Source of the DNA: Antarctobacter heliothermus
GTDB taxonomy: Bacteria > Pseudomonadota > Alphaproteobacteria > Rhodobacterales > Rhodobacteraceae
DNA: 64,000 bases
Direction of reading: 5' to 3'
Assembly: GCF_002237555.1 (NCBI RefSeq)
Contig: NZ_CP022540.1
Location: 1,240,001-1,304,000, forward strand
Of the stretch, positions 1 through 7,727 are shown piece by piece; positions within the stretch are counted from its first letter, which is position 1; each line of letters begins with the position of its first letter. Made by a program: the position numbers and the translations under genes. The notes below the pieces were generated by a model. It was not told where the DNA came from. It did not search any database and saw only the letters and a list, made by a program, of their open reading frames with translations.

Positions 1-263
1 GCATTCTGCCTATCGCCCTGCCGCGTGAGGCGGTCGATCTGCTGATGAAGGATGCCGAAAAGGGATCGAACGCACGTATGATCGTCGACCTTGAGGCGCA
101 GACCGTGACCTCTTCGGATGGTGAAAGTTTTTCGTTTGAGATCGACCCCTTCAAAAAGCACTGCCTGCTGAATGGTCTCGACGACATCGGTCTGTCGATG
201 GAGAAGGTTTCCTCCATCGACACGTTCGAGGTGCAGGCCGCTCAGGCACGTCCTTGGGTCTGA
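1..263 (+). CDS. leuD: 3-isopropylmalate dehydratase small subunit, C-terminal part (cut by window edge)
   Basis: This is the C-terminal ~86 residues of LeuD, the small subunit of isopropylmalate isomerase in leucine synthesis; the start lies outside the window. The visible residues run from ILPIALP through [21 protein letters not shown] to the stop at 261-263. The segment [21 protein letters not shown] is characteristic of the LeuD/AcnA swivel-domain C-terminus. leuB lies 4 kb downstream on the same strand, which supports the assignment. The large subunit leuC would be expected to the left of the window. A perfect hairpin follows the stop, so transcription may end before the next gene. Confidence 0.93.
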   Translation, partial: ILPIALPREAVDLLMKDAEKGSNARMIVDLEAQTVTSSDGESFSFEIDPFKKHCLLNGLDDIGLSMEKVSSIDTFEVQAAQARPWV

Positions 264-273
264 CAGAGTGAAA

Positions 274-303
274 CGCCTCTCCCGCGGGTATGCGGGAGAG
301 GTG
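274..303 (+). terminator. Hairpin after leuD
   Basis: CCTCTCCCGC (276-285) pairs perfectly with GCGGGAGAGG (292-301) around a 6-nt loop, and two further pairs extend it to 274-303. It sits 10 nt after the leuD stop. The following tract (TGCATTTCC) is only weakly T-rich, so it is a terminator or an mRNA-end stabiliser. Confidence 0.6.
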
Positions 304-647
304 CATTTCCTGCGCCACAAGTCTTACTTGCCCAAATCGTTTCGAAACCGTAAACTGCTCATCGCCGTAGCTGCTGACCTTGTTGTGGTGAAATTTCCTT
401 TTACCACAACATATTGCGACGCACTCTTGAAGTGCCTAATTTGTGCCCGGGAAATGATGCAATCCCGCACCACTGCCTTCGTGAAACGGCCATGTTACTG
501 CGCAAGCCTTCCTTGACCGCTTGAGCAATTGAGGCAAAGGGGGCAAAACTTGGGCAAGATTGAGGCAACCCGCCACAAAGCGCGGGCTCGGGATGGAACA
601 AGGGCGCGGCATCGTATCGCGGCCGTCCGGATCGAAAGGGCAGAGCT
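304..647. other. Intergenic region leuD to membrane protein
   Basis: I see no convincing gene here. GTTGTGGT (382-389) and ACCACAAC (403-410) form an 8-bp inverted repeat around an AT-rich loop. The sequence TTGAGGCAA occurs twice in the right half (around 529 and 563). The AT-richer left half could hold the promoter of the downstream gene pair, but no clear -35/-10 was identified. Confidence 0.4.
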
Positions 648-1469
648 GTGATATCGCGAATGGTGGCCGCTGTAGCGCGGGCGTTCCTTGTTGCATTGCT
701 GGTGGCAACCCCGGCGCTGTTGTTGCCGGGGACTCGGGTCGAAACCACACAAATAATTGCCCTGATCGGCTTGCTCGCCGCGATCCTCACCTTTGTCGAA
801 TACGTCGCAGAGTCGCCCTCCTTGATCGAGTTCCGCGCTGCGCCGCCATTCAACCGCATCCGGTTTGCGTCTATTGCAATCACAGTGGGATTGTTGACCC
901 TGATTTGCCGGGGCGACACGGTGCCAACCCCTTTGACAGAGGCGTTGGTCGGTTTTGGTACGATGATCGGTGCGGCGATGGATTTCCCGTTTTCGCCGGT
1001 GCGTCTGATGCTGCTGGTGGCGTCAGATGATGGGGCAACCGATAAGATCCGGTCCCTTGCCGGGCTGGCCTATGTCATCTCACTTGTCACTCTGCTGAGC
1101 TTTGTCGCCCTTGTTCGGCTGCTCGATTGGCCGTTGCGTTCGGGGGCCTTCAACTTCTGGATCAACCTGCCGCTGTTTGACCCCACGACCGGCGGGGACA
1201 TCCTGATGCGGCTCAAGCGCGACAGTCACGTTAACGTCGCCTTAGGGTTTCTTCTGCCATTCATGATCCCGGCGGTCCTGAAGGCCGCAGCGGTCTATGC
1301 AACTCCGCTTGCGCTGGCCGATCCGCAAACGTTGATTTGGACGATAAGTGCATGGGCCTTTCTGCCAGCAAGCCTGATCATGAGGGGGGTGGCGCTGATG
1401 CGTATCGCGGATCTGATCGAGGAGAAGCGTCGCCGCGCCTACGCCCAGGCGGATTTGCAGGTGGCCTGA
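648..1469 (+). CDS. Conserved integral membrane protein of unknown function
   Basis: This is a 273-residue protein with about six hydrophobic segments: near residues 8-27, 33-52, 75-92, 145-167, 195-220 and 228-250. It has a basic C-terminal tail (EEKRRRAYAQ). No enzymatic motif is visible and I do not recognise a named family. The GTG start at 648 is preceded by AAAGGG (635-640) at a good distance; an ATG at 660 is the alternative. The stop overlaps the likely start of the next gene, so the two are probably translationally coupled. From memory, this pair commonly sits between leuD and leuB in Rhodobacteraceae. Confidence 0.75.
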   Translation: MISRMVAAVARAFLVALLVATPALLLPGTRVETTQIIALIGLLAAILTFVEYVAESPSLIEFRAAPPFNRIRFASIAITVGLLTLICRGDTVPTPLTEALVGFGTMIGAAMDFPFSPVRLMLLVASDDGATDKIRSLAGLAYVISLVTLLSFVALVRLLDWPLRSGAFNFWINLPLFDPTTGGDILMRLKRDSHVNVALGFLLPFMIPAVLKAAAVYATPLALADPQTLIWTISAWAFLPASLIMRGVALMRIADLIEEKRRRAYAQADLQVA

Positions 1470-2413
1470 TCCTGTTCCTCAGTTACTTGCTGGTAGCCTG
1501 CGCGGCATGCGCGGACCCGTTGCGGGTTGCAACTTGGCATGGCGACTTCAGTCGCAAGGGGCCCGGGTTGATGCTGGCTGATTTCGACAAGGTCGTGCCG
1601 GACCTGTCGCCAATCATGTCAACAGAACCTGATGTGCTGGTCCTGACTGATATCGACTATGACGCGGGTCTGGTCACCTTGTCCAAACTGCGCGATGTGC
1701 TGCAAGAGGCCGGATTGGATTATCCACACCAGCTGTCCGTGCGACCTAATACCGGGATGCCGACGGATTTGGACATTGACGGCGACGGGCGACGCGGCGG
1801 CCCACGGGATGCACAGGGATTCGGCTGGTTTTCCGGGCAGGGGGGCATGGCGGTCCTGTCGCGGTTTCCAGTCGATCTCTTGGCCGACCATAGCAAAGTC
1901 CTGTGGAAGGATACCCACGACAGCACCATTGCAAAGGATGATCCGGCCTTCGCAATTCAGCGCCTGTCCAGTTCGACCTTCTGGGCGGTGCGTGTTGCAG
2001 CGCCTGACGGGGATCTGACCCTTCTGACGCTGGGGGCCACACCGCCGGTTTTTGACGGCCCAGACGACCGCAACGGGCGGCGCAACCGGGACGAAGTGTT
2101 GTTTTGGGCGCATGTACTGAATGGCGATCACGGACCAATCCCCGAAGGGCCTGTTGCGGTGATCGGCAATCTCAACCTTGATCCGGAGCGCGGCAATGGC
2201 CTGCACGAGGCGGCAAGGACGCTGCTGACGCATCCACGCCTGCAAGACCCGATGCCGGGCGTTCAAACCGTCGCTTGGGATAGCACCGGCCCGATGCGGG
2301 TTAGCTATGTCCTGCCAGACCGCTCTGTGACCGTCGGCGAAAACGGGGTCACGCCGCCGTCGCCTGATCTTGGTCGGCATGGCCTTGTCTGGGTCGATCT
2401 GGCCCTGCGCTGA
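1466..2413 (+). CDS. Endonuclease/exonuclease/phosphatase-like secreted protein
   Basis: This is an exonuclease-endonuclease-phosphatase (EEP) fold protein of about 315 residues. A signal-peptide-like segment (LILFLSYLLVACAACA) precedes the core that begins LRVATWHGDF. EEP landmarks are present in altered form: DVLVLTDIDYD where most members have a QEV-type Glu, VIGNLNLDPERG in place of GDFN, and GRHGLVWVDL in place of SDHxPV. The usual metal and catalytic residues therefore look partly substituted, and the activity is uncertain. The start is unclear. An ATG at 1337 or 1352 would add residues unlike the family, whereas CTG 1466 overlaps the upstream stop and TTG 1487 is another option. The 3' end overlaps the convergent epimerase gene by 65 bp. 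Confidence 0.68.
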   Translation: MILFLSYLLVACAACADPLRVATWHGDFSRKGPGLMLADFDKVVPDLSPIMSTEPDVLVLTDIDYDAGLVTLSKLRDVLQEAGLDYPHQLSVRPNTGMPTDLDIDGDGRRGGPRDAQGFGWFSGQGGMAVLSRFPVDLLADHSKVLWKDTHDSTIAKDDPAFAIQRLSSSTFWAVRVAAPDGDLTLLTLGATPPVFDGPDDRNGRRNRDEVLFWAHVLNGDHGPIPEGPVAVIGNLNLDPERGNGLHEAARTLLTHPRLQDPMPGVQTVAWDSTGPMRVSYVLPDRSVTVGENGVTPPSPDLGRHGLVWVDLALR

Positions 2414-3272
2414 GGACCGGCGCAATCGCCGAGGCCAGCGCCTCAGCCACGTCTGTTTCGACAAAGCCGGGCAAAAGCGCATCGAAATTGTCACGGGACA
2501 GGTGGTGCGGTTTGTCCCAGAGATAGCGCATTTCCAGCAGTTTTGCGCCCATCCTCCAGACCGGGCTGACCAGCCGCAGCGGCCACCACGCCATGCGCCT
2601 GATTCGGACCGGGCGGTCCAGAATCTTGCTACACTGCGCCGCCATTTCCCGGCCCGTCAGGGTAAGACCGGGGAAGGCGATATCGGCAAATCGGGGCAGA
2701 CGCTCACGCCTCTCTGCCAGCGCGACAACGGCGCGCGCCATGTCAGGTAGATAGGCCCAGGCATGCGGTACATCTGGATTGCCTGGATAGGTCAGCACTC
2801 CTTTGCGGAGCGACGGGGCCATTTGCAGGTCAAACCAGTTGCCTGAGGCGGCAGTGTCCAGAAAATCGCCCGCCCGCAGCAGGATCACAGGCACGCCGGA
2901 GGTGCGATACGCGGCCTCCATGTCCACCCGAATGCGGCCCAGCGGATTTCGTGCGTCATGGGGGGTATTGGGGCCGAACGCCTCGGGGGCATCTTTGCCA
3001 AATACATAGACGTTGCCCGGAACGATCACAGTCGCGCCAGCCGTGCGCGCCGCCGCGATCACCTGCTGCGTCAGCACCGGAACCTGAGCCGCCCAGTCGC
3101 GGTAGGCGGGGTTCCAGCCGTTCACGATCACATCCGCGCCCTGCGCCGCTTGTGCAAGGTCGTCGCTGGCGCGATCAAACAGACGGATATGCCAGCCAGC
3201 GTTCCAGAACGCCTCTGCCACATTGCGTCCAAAGCGACCGCTCCCACCCAGAATCAAGACTGTTCCAACCAC
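2349..3272 (-). CDS. NAD(P)-dependent epimerase/dehydratase family protein
   Basis: This is an extended short-chain dehydrogenase/reductase of about 307 residues. The Rossmann nucleotide motif VLILGGSGRFGRNVA lies at the N-terminus, and VIVPGNVYVFG follows in the middle of the domain. The substrate is unknown. I place the start at GTG 3272, which has GGAGG (3281-3285 on this strand) 8 nt upstream. An ATG at 3359 would add 29 residues before the Rossmann strand and would run through the operator-like repeats. The gene is transcribed divergently from an adjacent LysR regulator, which is its likely controller. Together they interrupt the leu region. The 3' end overlaps the phosphatase-like gene tail to tail. 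Confidence 0.82.
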   Translation of the reverse strand: MVGTVLILGGSGRFGRNVAEAFWNAGWHIRLFDRASDDLAQAAQGADVIVNGWNPAYRDWAAQVPVLTQQVIAAARTAGATVIVPGNVYVFGKDAPEAFGPNTPHDARNPLGRIRVDMEAAYRTSGVPVILLRAGDFLDTAASGNWFDLQMAPSLRKGVLTYPGNPDVPHAWAYLPDMARAVVALAERRERLPRFADIAFPGLTLTGREMAAQCSKILDRPVRIRRMAWWPLRLVSPVWRMGAKLLEMRYLWDKPHHLSRDNFDALLPGFVETDVAEALASAIAPVLSAGPDRPRQGHADQDQATAA

Positions 3273-3310
3273 AACTGCATCCTCCCATCTGGCTTGAGCG
3301 AACCATCGGC

Positions 3311-3363
3311 TATTCATGAGATTCGAGGAATTGCCAGAATGCGCAGGGCGTGTATTCATGAAT
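3311..3363. promoter_or_regulatory. Candidate LysR operator, paired TATTCATGA repeats
   Basis: TATTCATGA occurs at 3311-3319 and again at 3353-3361. The start-to-start distance is exactly 42 bp, about four helical turns. The second copy is part of a perfect palindrome, ATTCATGAAT (3354-3363), which abuts the LysR start codon. The position in the 93-bp divergent gap fits binding of a LysR tetramer on one DNA face. This is inference from spacing and symmetry only. Confidence 0.5.
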
Positions 3364-3365
3364 GA

Positions 3366-4262
3366 ATGGATGGCGCTCTTGCAAAACTCGACTGGTCTTT
3401 GGTCCAGACCTTTTTGACGGTGGCAGACACCGGCTCTTTGTCCGAGGCGGCTCGGAAACTGGCAATCTCTCAGCCCACAGCGGGACGTCAGATCCGACAG
3501 ATCGAGACTACGCTGGAGTTAGAGCTGTTTCAGCGTCAACCACGCGGGTTGTCGCTGACCGATGCAGGCGCGGCGCTGGTGCCGCACGCGCGCCGGATGG
3601 CCGAGGGGATGCAGGGGTTTAGCCTTGCCGCCGCCGGACGATCTCAAAAACTGTCCGGCCCGGTCCGTATCACCGCCAGCGTCTTTACCGCGCAGCATTA
3701 CTTGCCCGTCATCCTGGCAAAGCTGCGTGAGGAAGAGCCCGACATCACGATTGATCTTGTCCCAACTGACCGCTCTGAAAACCTGTTGTACCGCGAGGCT
3801 GACATCGCCGTGCGCATGTACCGCAGCGAGCAATTGGACATTGTGACCCGCCATTTGGGAGAGTTGAGTCTGGGCCTGTTCGCGGCCAAAACCTATTTGG
3901 ATCGCCGCGGCCGTCCGGCGGGTTTCCACGAGTTCTTTGACCACGATCTTGTTGGGTATGATCAATCCGACCTGATCCTGCGGGGGCTGCGCGAGATGGG
4001 GATGGATGCGCAGCGCGAATGGTTCGCTACGCGCACCGACCATCACAGCGTCTATTGGGAAATGGTCCGGGCGGGGTGTGGCATCGGTGTTGCCCAGTTG
4101 CGCGTGGGTTTGGCAGAACCTGTTGTAGAGCGGGTGCTGCCAGAGGTGCCGCTGCCGACGCTGCCGCTATGGCTGGCCGCGCATGAGGCGGTGCGGCAGA
4201 CTCCGCGCATCCGACGCGTGTGGGACGCGCTGGCCGAAGGGCTGCTGGCGCAGGTGGACTGA
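3366..4262 (+). CDS. LysR family transcriptional regulator
   Basis: This is a 298-residue LysR-type regulator. The N-terminal winged helix-turn-helix is clear: FLTVADTGSLSEAARKL, then AISQPTAGRQIRQIE and LFQRQPRGLSLTDAG. A periplasmic-binding-protein-like effector domain runs from about residue 95 to the end. The ATG at 3366 is chosen because the HTH then begins at the usual distance (about residue 14). The gene is divergent from the NAD-dependent epimerase, and the short gap carries two TATTCATGA repeats. Regulators of this family usually control the divergent neighbour and themselves. The effector is unknown. Confidence 0.9.
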   Translation: MDGALAKLDWSLVQTFLTVADTGSLSEAARKLAISQPTAGRQIRQIETTLELELFQRQPRGLSLTDAGAALVPHARRMAEGMQGFSLAAAGRSQKLSGPVRITASVFTAQHYLPVILAKLREEEPDITIDLVPTDRSENLLYREADIAVRMYRSEQLDIVTRHLGELSLGLFAAKTYLDRRGRPAGFHEFFDHDLVGYDQSDLILRGLREMGMDAQREWFATRTDHHSVYWEMVRAGCGIGVAQLRVGLAEPVVERVLPEVPLPTLPLWLAAHEAVRQTPRIRRVWDALAEGLLAQVD

Positions 4263-4340
4263 GCCGGCAAACAGCGGGGGTTATTGACCCGACGGCGCGC
4301 GCGGGCTACGCCCCAAGCGTTATGAACAGGAGAGCCGACC

Positions 4341-5444
4341 ATGCCCAACCCTTCGATTCTTATCCTGCCCGGAGACGGCATTGGCCCCGAAGTCATGGCC
4401 GAGGTCCGCAAGGTCATCGACTGGTACGGCACCAAGCGCGACCTGGCCTTTGACGTGTCCGAGGATTTGGTCGGCGGTGCCGCCTATGACGCGCATGGAA
4501 CTCCGCTGACCGATGAAACGATGGCCAAGGCACAAGAGGTCGACGCGGTACTGCTGGGGGCTGTGGGTGGTCCAAAGTACGACGCACTGGACTTTTCGGT
4601 CAAACCAGAGCGCGGATTGCTGCGCCTGCGCAAGGAAATGGATCTATTCGCCAACCTGCGCCCGGCCCAGTGCTTTGACGCACTTGCGGATTTCTCGTCG
4701 CTGAAAAAAGACGTGGTGGCCGGTCTGGATATCATGATCGTCCGTGAACTGACATCCGGCATTTACTTTGGTGAGCCGCGCGGCATCATCGAAGAGGGCA
4801 ACGAACGGGTCGGCATTAACACCCAGCGGTACACGGAATCGGAAATCGACCGGGTCGCACGGTCGGCGTTCGAGTTGGCGATGCGCCGGGGCAAAAAGCT
4901 GTGCTCGATGGAAAAGGCCAACGTCATGGAGTCCGGCGTGCTCTGGCGCGAGGTCGTGACCGAGGTGGGCAAGGATTACCCCGAGGTCGAGCTGTCGCAC
5001 ATGTATGCCGACGCTGGTGCCATGCAGCTGTGCCGCTGGCCCAAACAGTTCGACGTGATCGTGACCGACAACCTGTTTGGTGACCTACTGTCCGACGCCG
5101 CCGCCATGCTGACCGGCAGCCTTGGCATGTTGCCTTCTGCGTCGCTGGGCAAGCCGATGGCAAACGGCCGCCCCAAGGCATTGTACGAACCGGTCCATGG
5201 GTCGGCACCGGACATCGCAGGGCAGGGTAAGGCGAACCCGATCGCCTGTATTCTGTCGTTCGCAATGGCGCTGCGCTACAGCTTTGACAACGGGGACGAG
5301 GCCACGCGTCTTGAGGATGCGATTGAAAAGGTGCTGGCCGACGGTTTCCGCACCGCCGATCTTCTGGGCGAAGAAGGCGTTGACCCGATATCGACCACCC
5401 AGATGGGCGATGCCGTCATTGCGGCACTGGACGCCTCTTTATAA
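4341..5444 (+). CDS. leuB: 3-isopropylmalate dehydrogenase
   Basis: LeuB oxidatively decarboxylates 3-isopropylmalate to 2-oxoisocaproate in leucine synthesis. The protein is 367 residues, the usual length. It starts [17 protein letters not shown], has substrate-binding arginines in [18 protein letters not shown], the [15 protein letters not shown] segment, the YADAGAMQL metal-binding region and the C-terminal [18 protein letters not shown] signature. AGGAGAG at 4328-4334 is a strong ribosome-binding site before ATG 4341. It is separated from leuD by four inserted genes, so it probably has its own promoter. Confidence 0.98.
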   Translation: MPNPSILILPGDGIGPEVMAEVRKVIDWYGTKRDLAFDVSEDLVGGAAYDAHGTPLTDETMAKAQEVDAVLLGAVGGPKYDALDFSVKPERGLLRLRKEMDLFANLRPAQCFDALADFSSLKKDVVAGLDIMIVRELTSGIYFGEPRGIIEEGNERVGINTQRYTESEIDRVARSAFELAMRRGKKLCSMEKANVMESGVLWREVVTEVGKDYPEVELSHMYADAGAMQLCRWPKQFDVIVTDNLFGDLLSDAAAMLTGSLGMLPSASLGKPMANGRPKALYEPVHGSAPDIAGQGKANPIACILSFAMALRYSFDNGDEATRLEDAIEKVLADGFRTADLLGEEGVDPISTTQMGDAVIAALDASL

Positions 5445-5517
5445 AGACGCGCTTTGCGCACTGGACGGCGGTGCAGCGGTTGGTCAGGCTGGTTCTGACC
5501 AACCGAAAGGATTCCTC

Positions 5518-5904
5518 ATGCGCCGCCTTCTTTTGTCTGCTTGTCTCTTGGCCAGTCCTTTGGCCGCCCAGACAGTCCAGATCCTGCCTGGGTATTCCGA
5601 TTTCCGACTTCCGGCGACACAGGTCGTTGATCAGCCCATGACCCTGATGATGAATTGGCTGCTGTCCTTTCCCGAAAGCGCCGAGGGGCGCCCCCAGATT
5701 GACCTGTTGGCGAAAGTCGAGGAGGGGCGTCTGGCGATCGTGTTCACCGACTCGGGCGGTGGTGACGATTCGGTGAAGGCAATCCAGCGACGGATGGAAT
5801 TTCTCCAAACCGAAGACTGGAGATGGCGACTGGTGGCCTATGGCTTTCGGCAGCAATGCTGGCGTGGCGAATCCGACGATTGGACAGACCGCCCCTGCCC
5901 TTGA
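5518..5904 (+). CDS. Small secreted protein of unknown function
   Basis: This is a 128-residue protein with a signal peptide (MRRLLLSACLLASPLAAQ, cleavage probably after AAQ or LAA). Two cysteines near the C-terminus (QQCW and RPCP) could form a disulfide in the periplasm. ATG 5518 is preceded by AAAGGA (5506-5511) at 6 nt. I recognise no functional family. It lies 73 bp after leuB on the same strand and may share its transcript. Confidence 0.72.
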   Translation: MRRLLLSACLLASPLAAQTVQILPGYSDFRLPATQVVDQPMTLMMNWLLSFPESAEGRPQIDLLAKVEEGRLAIVFTDSGGGDDSVKAIQRRMEFLQTEDWRWRLVAYGFRQQCWRGESDDWTDRPCP

Positions 5905-6014
5905 ACAGGCTGCGAGACGGAAAAAGCCGCCGCCCCCCTTGCCATCGGTGCCCGTCCCGCATGTGATTGCGGTAACATGCGCCTCGGCACCGACTCTAGT
6001 TCACGGAATCCCCT

Positions 6015-6989
6015 ATGTCCCCGAATGCCAAAGGCGCTGTGATGGCGCTGCTCGCTTTTGCTACATATTCGTTTCACGATGTAATCGTGAAATTGCTGGG
6101 GGCGAACTATAGCCCAGTGCAGATTGTGTTCTTTAGCGGACTGTTCGCCTTTCCTCTGGTGACCCTGATTCTGATCCGCGATTCTCAACCCGGAACCTTG
6201 CGACCGGTCCATCCGTGGTGGACGTTGACGCGGACTGTGTCCGCCGTGATCACCGGTTTTTCTGCCTTCTACGCCTTTTCGGTCCTGCCGCTGGCACAGG
6301 TCTACGCGATCCTCTTTGCCGCGCCGCTGGTGATTACCCTGCTGTCGATCCCAATTCTGGGCGAAAGGGTCGGCATACGTCGTGGCGCGGCCGTGATGGT
6401 CGGCCTGTGTGGCGTCCTTGTTGTGTTGCGACCGGGGGCCACGGACTTCAGCCTTGGGCACCTTGCTGCGTTGGCGGCGGCCTTTGCCAGTTCATTGGCC
6501 TCGATCATCGTGCGCAAGATCGGGCAGGACGAGCGCAGCGTCGTTTTGCTGTTCTACCCGATCCTGTGCAACTTTCTGGTCATGGGGGCGGCGCTGCCGT
6601 TTGTTTATGTGCCGATGCCGGCGATCGACTTGGGTGGCATGGCGCTGATGTCGGCGATGGCCTTTGCCGCCTCGGCGATGCTGATCATGGCCTACAAGTC
6701 TGGTGAGGCGGTGGTCGTCGCGCCGATGCAGTATTCGCAGATCATCTGGGCGGCCTTCACAGGGGCGTTTTTCTTTGATGAGTTTCCCGACAGGTGGACC
6801 ATGGTAGGTGCTGGGATCATCATTGCCAGCGGCGTCTACATCGTGCTGCGCGAGGGGGGCAAATCACAGACCAACCGCCCGGTTTTGCGGTCGCGTACGC
6901 GGTTTGAGACCGGCATAATACCGCGCGTCCGGTTTTTCCGACGCGACCGGGGCGAAGGCTTGAAAGACAGCGGTCCCAAAGTCGATTGA
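6015..6989 (+). CDS. DMT superfamily (EamA) transporter
   Basis: This is a 324-residue inner-membrane protein with about ten transmembrane helices arranged as two EamA repeats (roughly residues 7-140 and 150-285). Typical features are the first-helix FATYSFHDVIVKLLG, the repeat-end ILGERVGIRRGAAVMVGLCGVLVVLRPG, and the second repeat's FDEFPDRWTMVGAGIIIASG. A hydrophilic basic C-terminal tail of about 40 residues follows the last helix. Such carriers export or import small metabolites; the substrate cannot be told from sequence. ATG 6015 follows a weak GGAAT. The tRNA-Pro gene begins 44 bp downstream. Confidence 0.88.
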   Translation: MSPNAKGAVMALLAFATYSFHDVIVKLLGANYSPVQIVFFSGLFAFPLVTLILIRDSQPGTLRPVHPWWTLTRTVSAVITGFSAFYAFSVLPLAQVYAILFAAPLVITLLSIPILGERVGIRRGAAVMVGLCGVLVVLRPGATDFSLGHLAALAAAFASSLASIIVRKIGQDERSVVLLFYPILCNFLVMGAALPFVYVPMPAIDLGGMALMSAMAFAASAMLIMAYKSGEAVVVAPMQYSQIIWAAFTGAFFFDEFPDRWTMVGAGIIIASGVYIVLREGGKSQTNRPVLRSRTRFETGIIPRVRFFRRDRGEGLKDSGPKVD

Positions 6990-7033
6990 GCCTTGCCAAA
7001 ACACCGTGGCTCGGCTATCCCGCCCGCCACGGT

Positions 7034-7110
7034 CGGAGTGTAGCTCAGCTTGGTAGAGCACTGTCTTCGGGAGGCAGGGGCCGGAGGTTCGAATCCTCTC
7101 ACTCCGACCA
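7034..7110 (+). tRNA. tRNA-Pro (anticodon CGG)
   Basis: This is a 77-nt cloverleaf. The acceptor stem CGGAGTG pairs with CACTCCG, followed by A and an encoded CCA. The anticodon stem CTGTC/GGCAG holds the loop TTCGGGA, giving anticodon CGG, which reads CCG. The T arm is GGAGG-TTCGAAT-CCTCT with an end mismatch. The C1-G72 pair is typical of bacterial tRNA-Pro. Confidence 0.97.
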
Positions 7111-7117
7111 TTTAGAC

Positions 7118-7141
7118 AAGGGTCTCATTAGGCCCTTTTTT
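7118..7141 (+). terminator. Rho-independent terminator after tRNA-Pro
   Basis: AAGGGTCT (7118-7125) pairs with AGGCCCTT (7130-7137), with one G-T pair and a CATT loop. Further T residues follow to 7141. It starts 8 nt after the tRNA. Confidence 0.8.
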
Positions 7142-7727
7142 GTGGCGGGTGTTTTTTTTGACCCTATCTGCGAGTTGTATTGGTCGCAAGCTGGGTAAAC
7201 TCGCGCGCCTCCATTGAAAATTCGAGTCACCACGATCTCGGCAAATGGGCCATCGCAACCTCCTTTAGAACTGCGTCGTTCCAATAGCGCATGCGGTTTT
7301 GGAGTGCGGTTCATGTTTCCTTGGAACGTGTCTTTCCTTGTTGTGCGGTCCCAAACTTTTGACAGCGTGCGGGACCGCAAGGAATGCGTCTTGCTCTGTC
7401 GGTATGGCGTCCTCGACCGGATTCTCAATTCCTCAGCGCGTTCGCCTCAAATTGACGAAAATTGGATCGTCTGGGACGTATGCTGCTTGCGATTTCTGAT
7501 CGGTGCCAGCTGCAGACTGCTTGCCTGAACCTTGATGTCGGTCATTGTGCGCGGGTCCTTGAAATCGTTTTGCTTATTCCGTTGGCTTTGTCCCTTTTTT
7601 GCAAGGCAAGCCCAACCTGATACATACTAAAGAATGTGGACATGCTGGGTTGGGCTCTGTATGCATACGAAAGAGGGCTGTTCCGTAAGGTTTAGGCAAT
7701 CGATTCTGTACGAGCTGTGATCCGAAA
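7142..7727. other. Long leader region before the first repeat protein
   Basis: No convincing gene is visible. The right part holds an inverted repeat, AGCCCAACC (7609-7617) and GGTTGGGCT (7648-7656). It encloses the GATACATACTAAAG motif that recurs elsewhere in this locus. The stretch is richer in A+T than its surroundings and looks like a regulated promoter/leader region. Confidence 0.5.
7619..7632. promoter_or_regulatory. Locus motif copy 1 (GATACATACTAAAG)
   Basis: This is the first of four copies of a GATACATACTTTAG-like motif in the window, here with TAAAG for TTTAG. It lies 95 nt before the GTG start of the 41-repeat protein, inside the loop of a 9-bp inverted repeat. It is a candidate binding site for the LuxR-type regulator encoded at 21664-22302, which is inference. 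Confidence 0.5.

Noticed and set aside
2349..3359. ATG 3359 or 3317 as the epimerase start
   Set aside because: Neither has a ribosome site, and the extension covers the TATTCATGA repeats. GTG 3272 has GGAGG at the right distance.
7034..7141. tRNA-Pro as an integration site for a genomic island
   Set aside because: The 3' end of the tRNA is not repeated elsewhere in the window as far as I can see, and no integrase is present, so an island boundary is unsupported.
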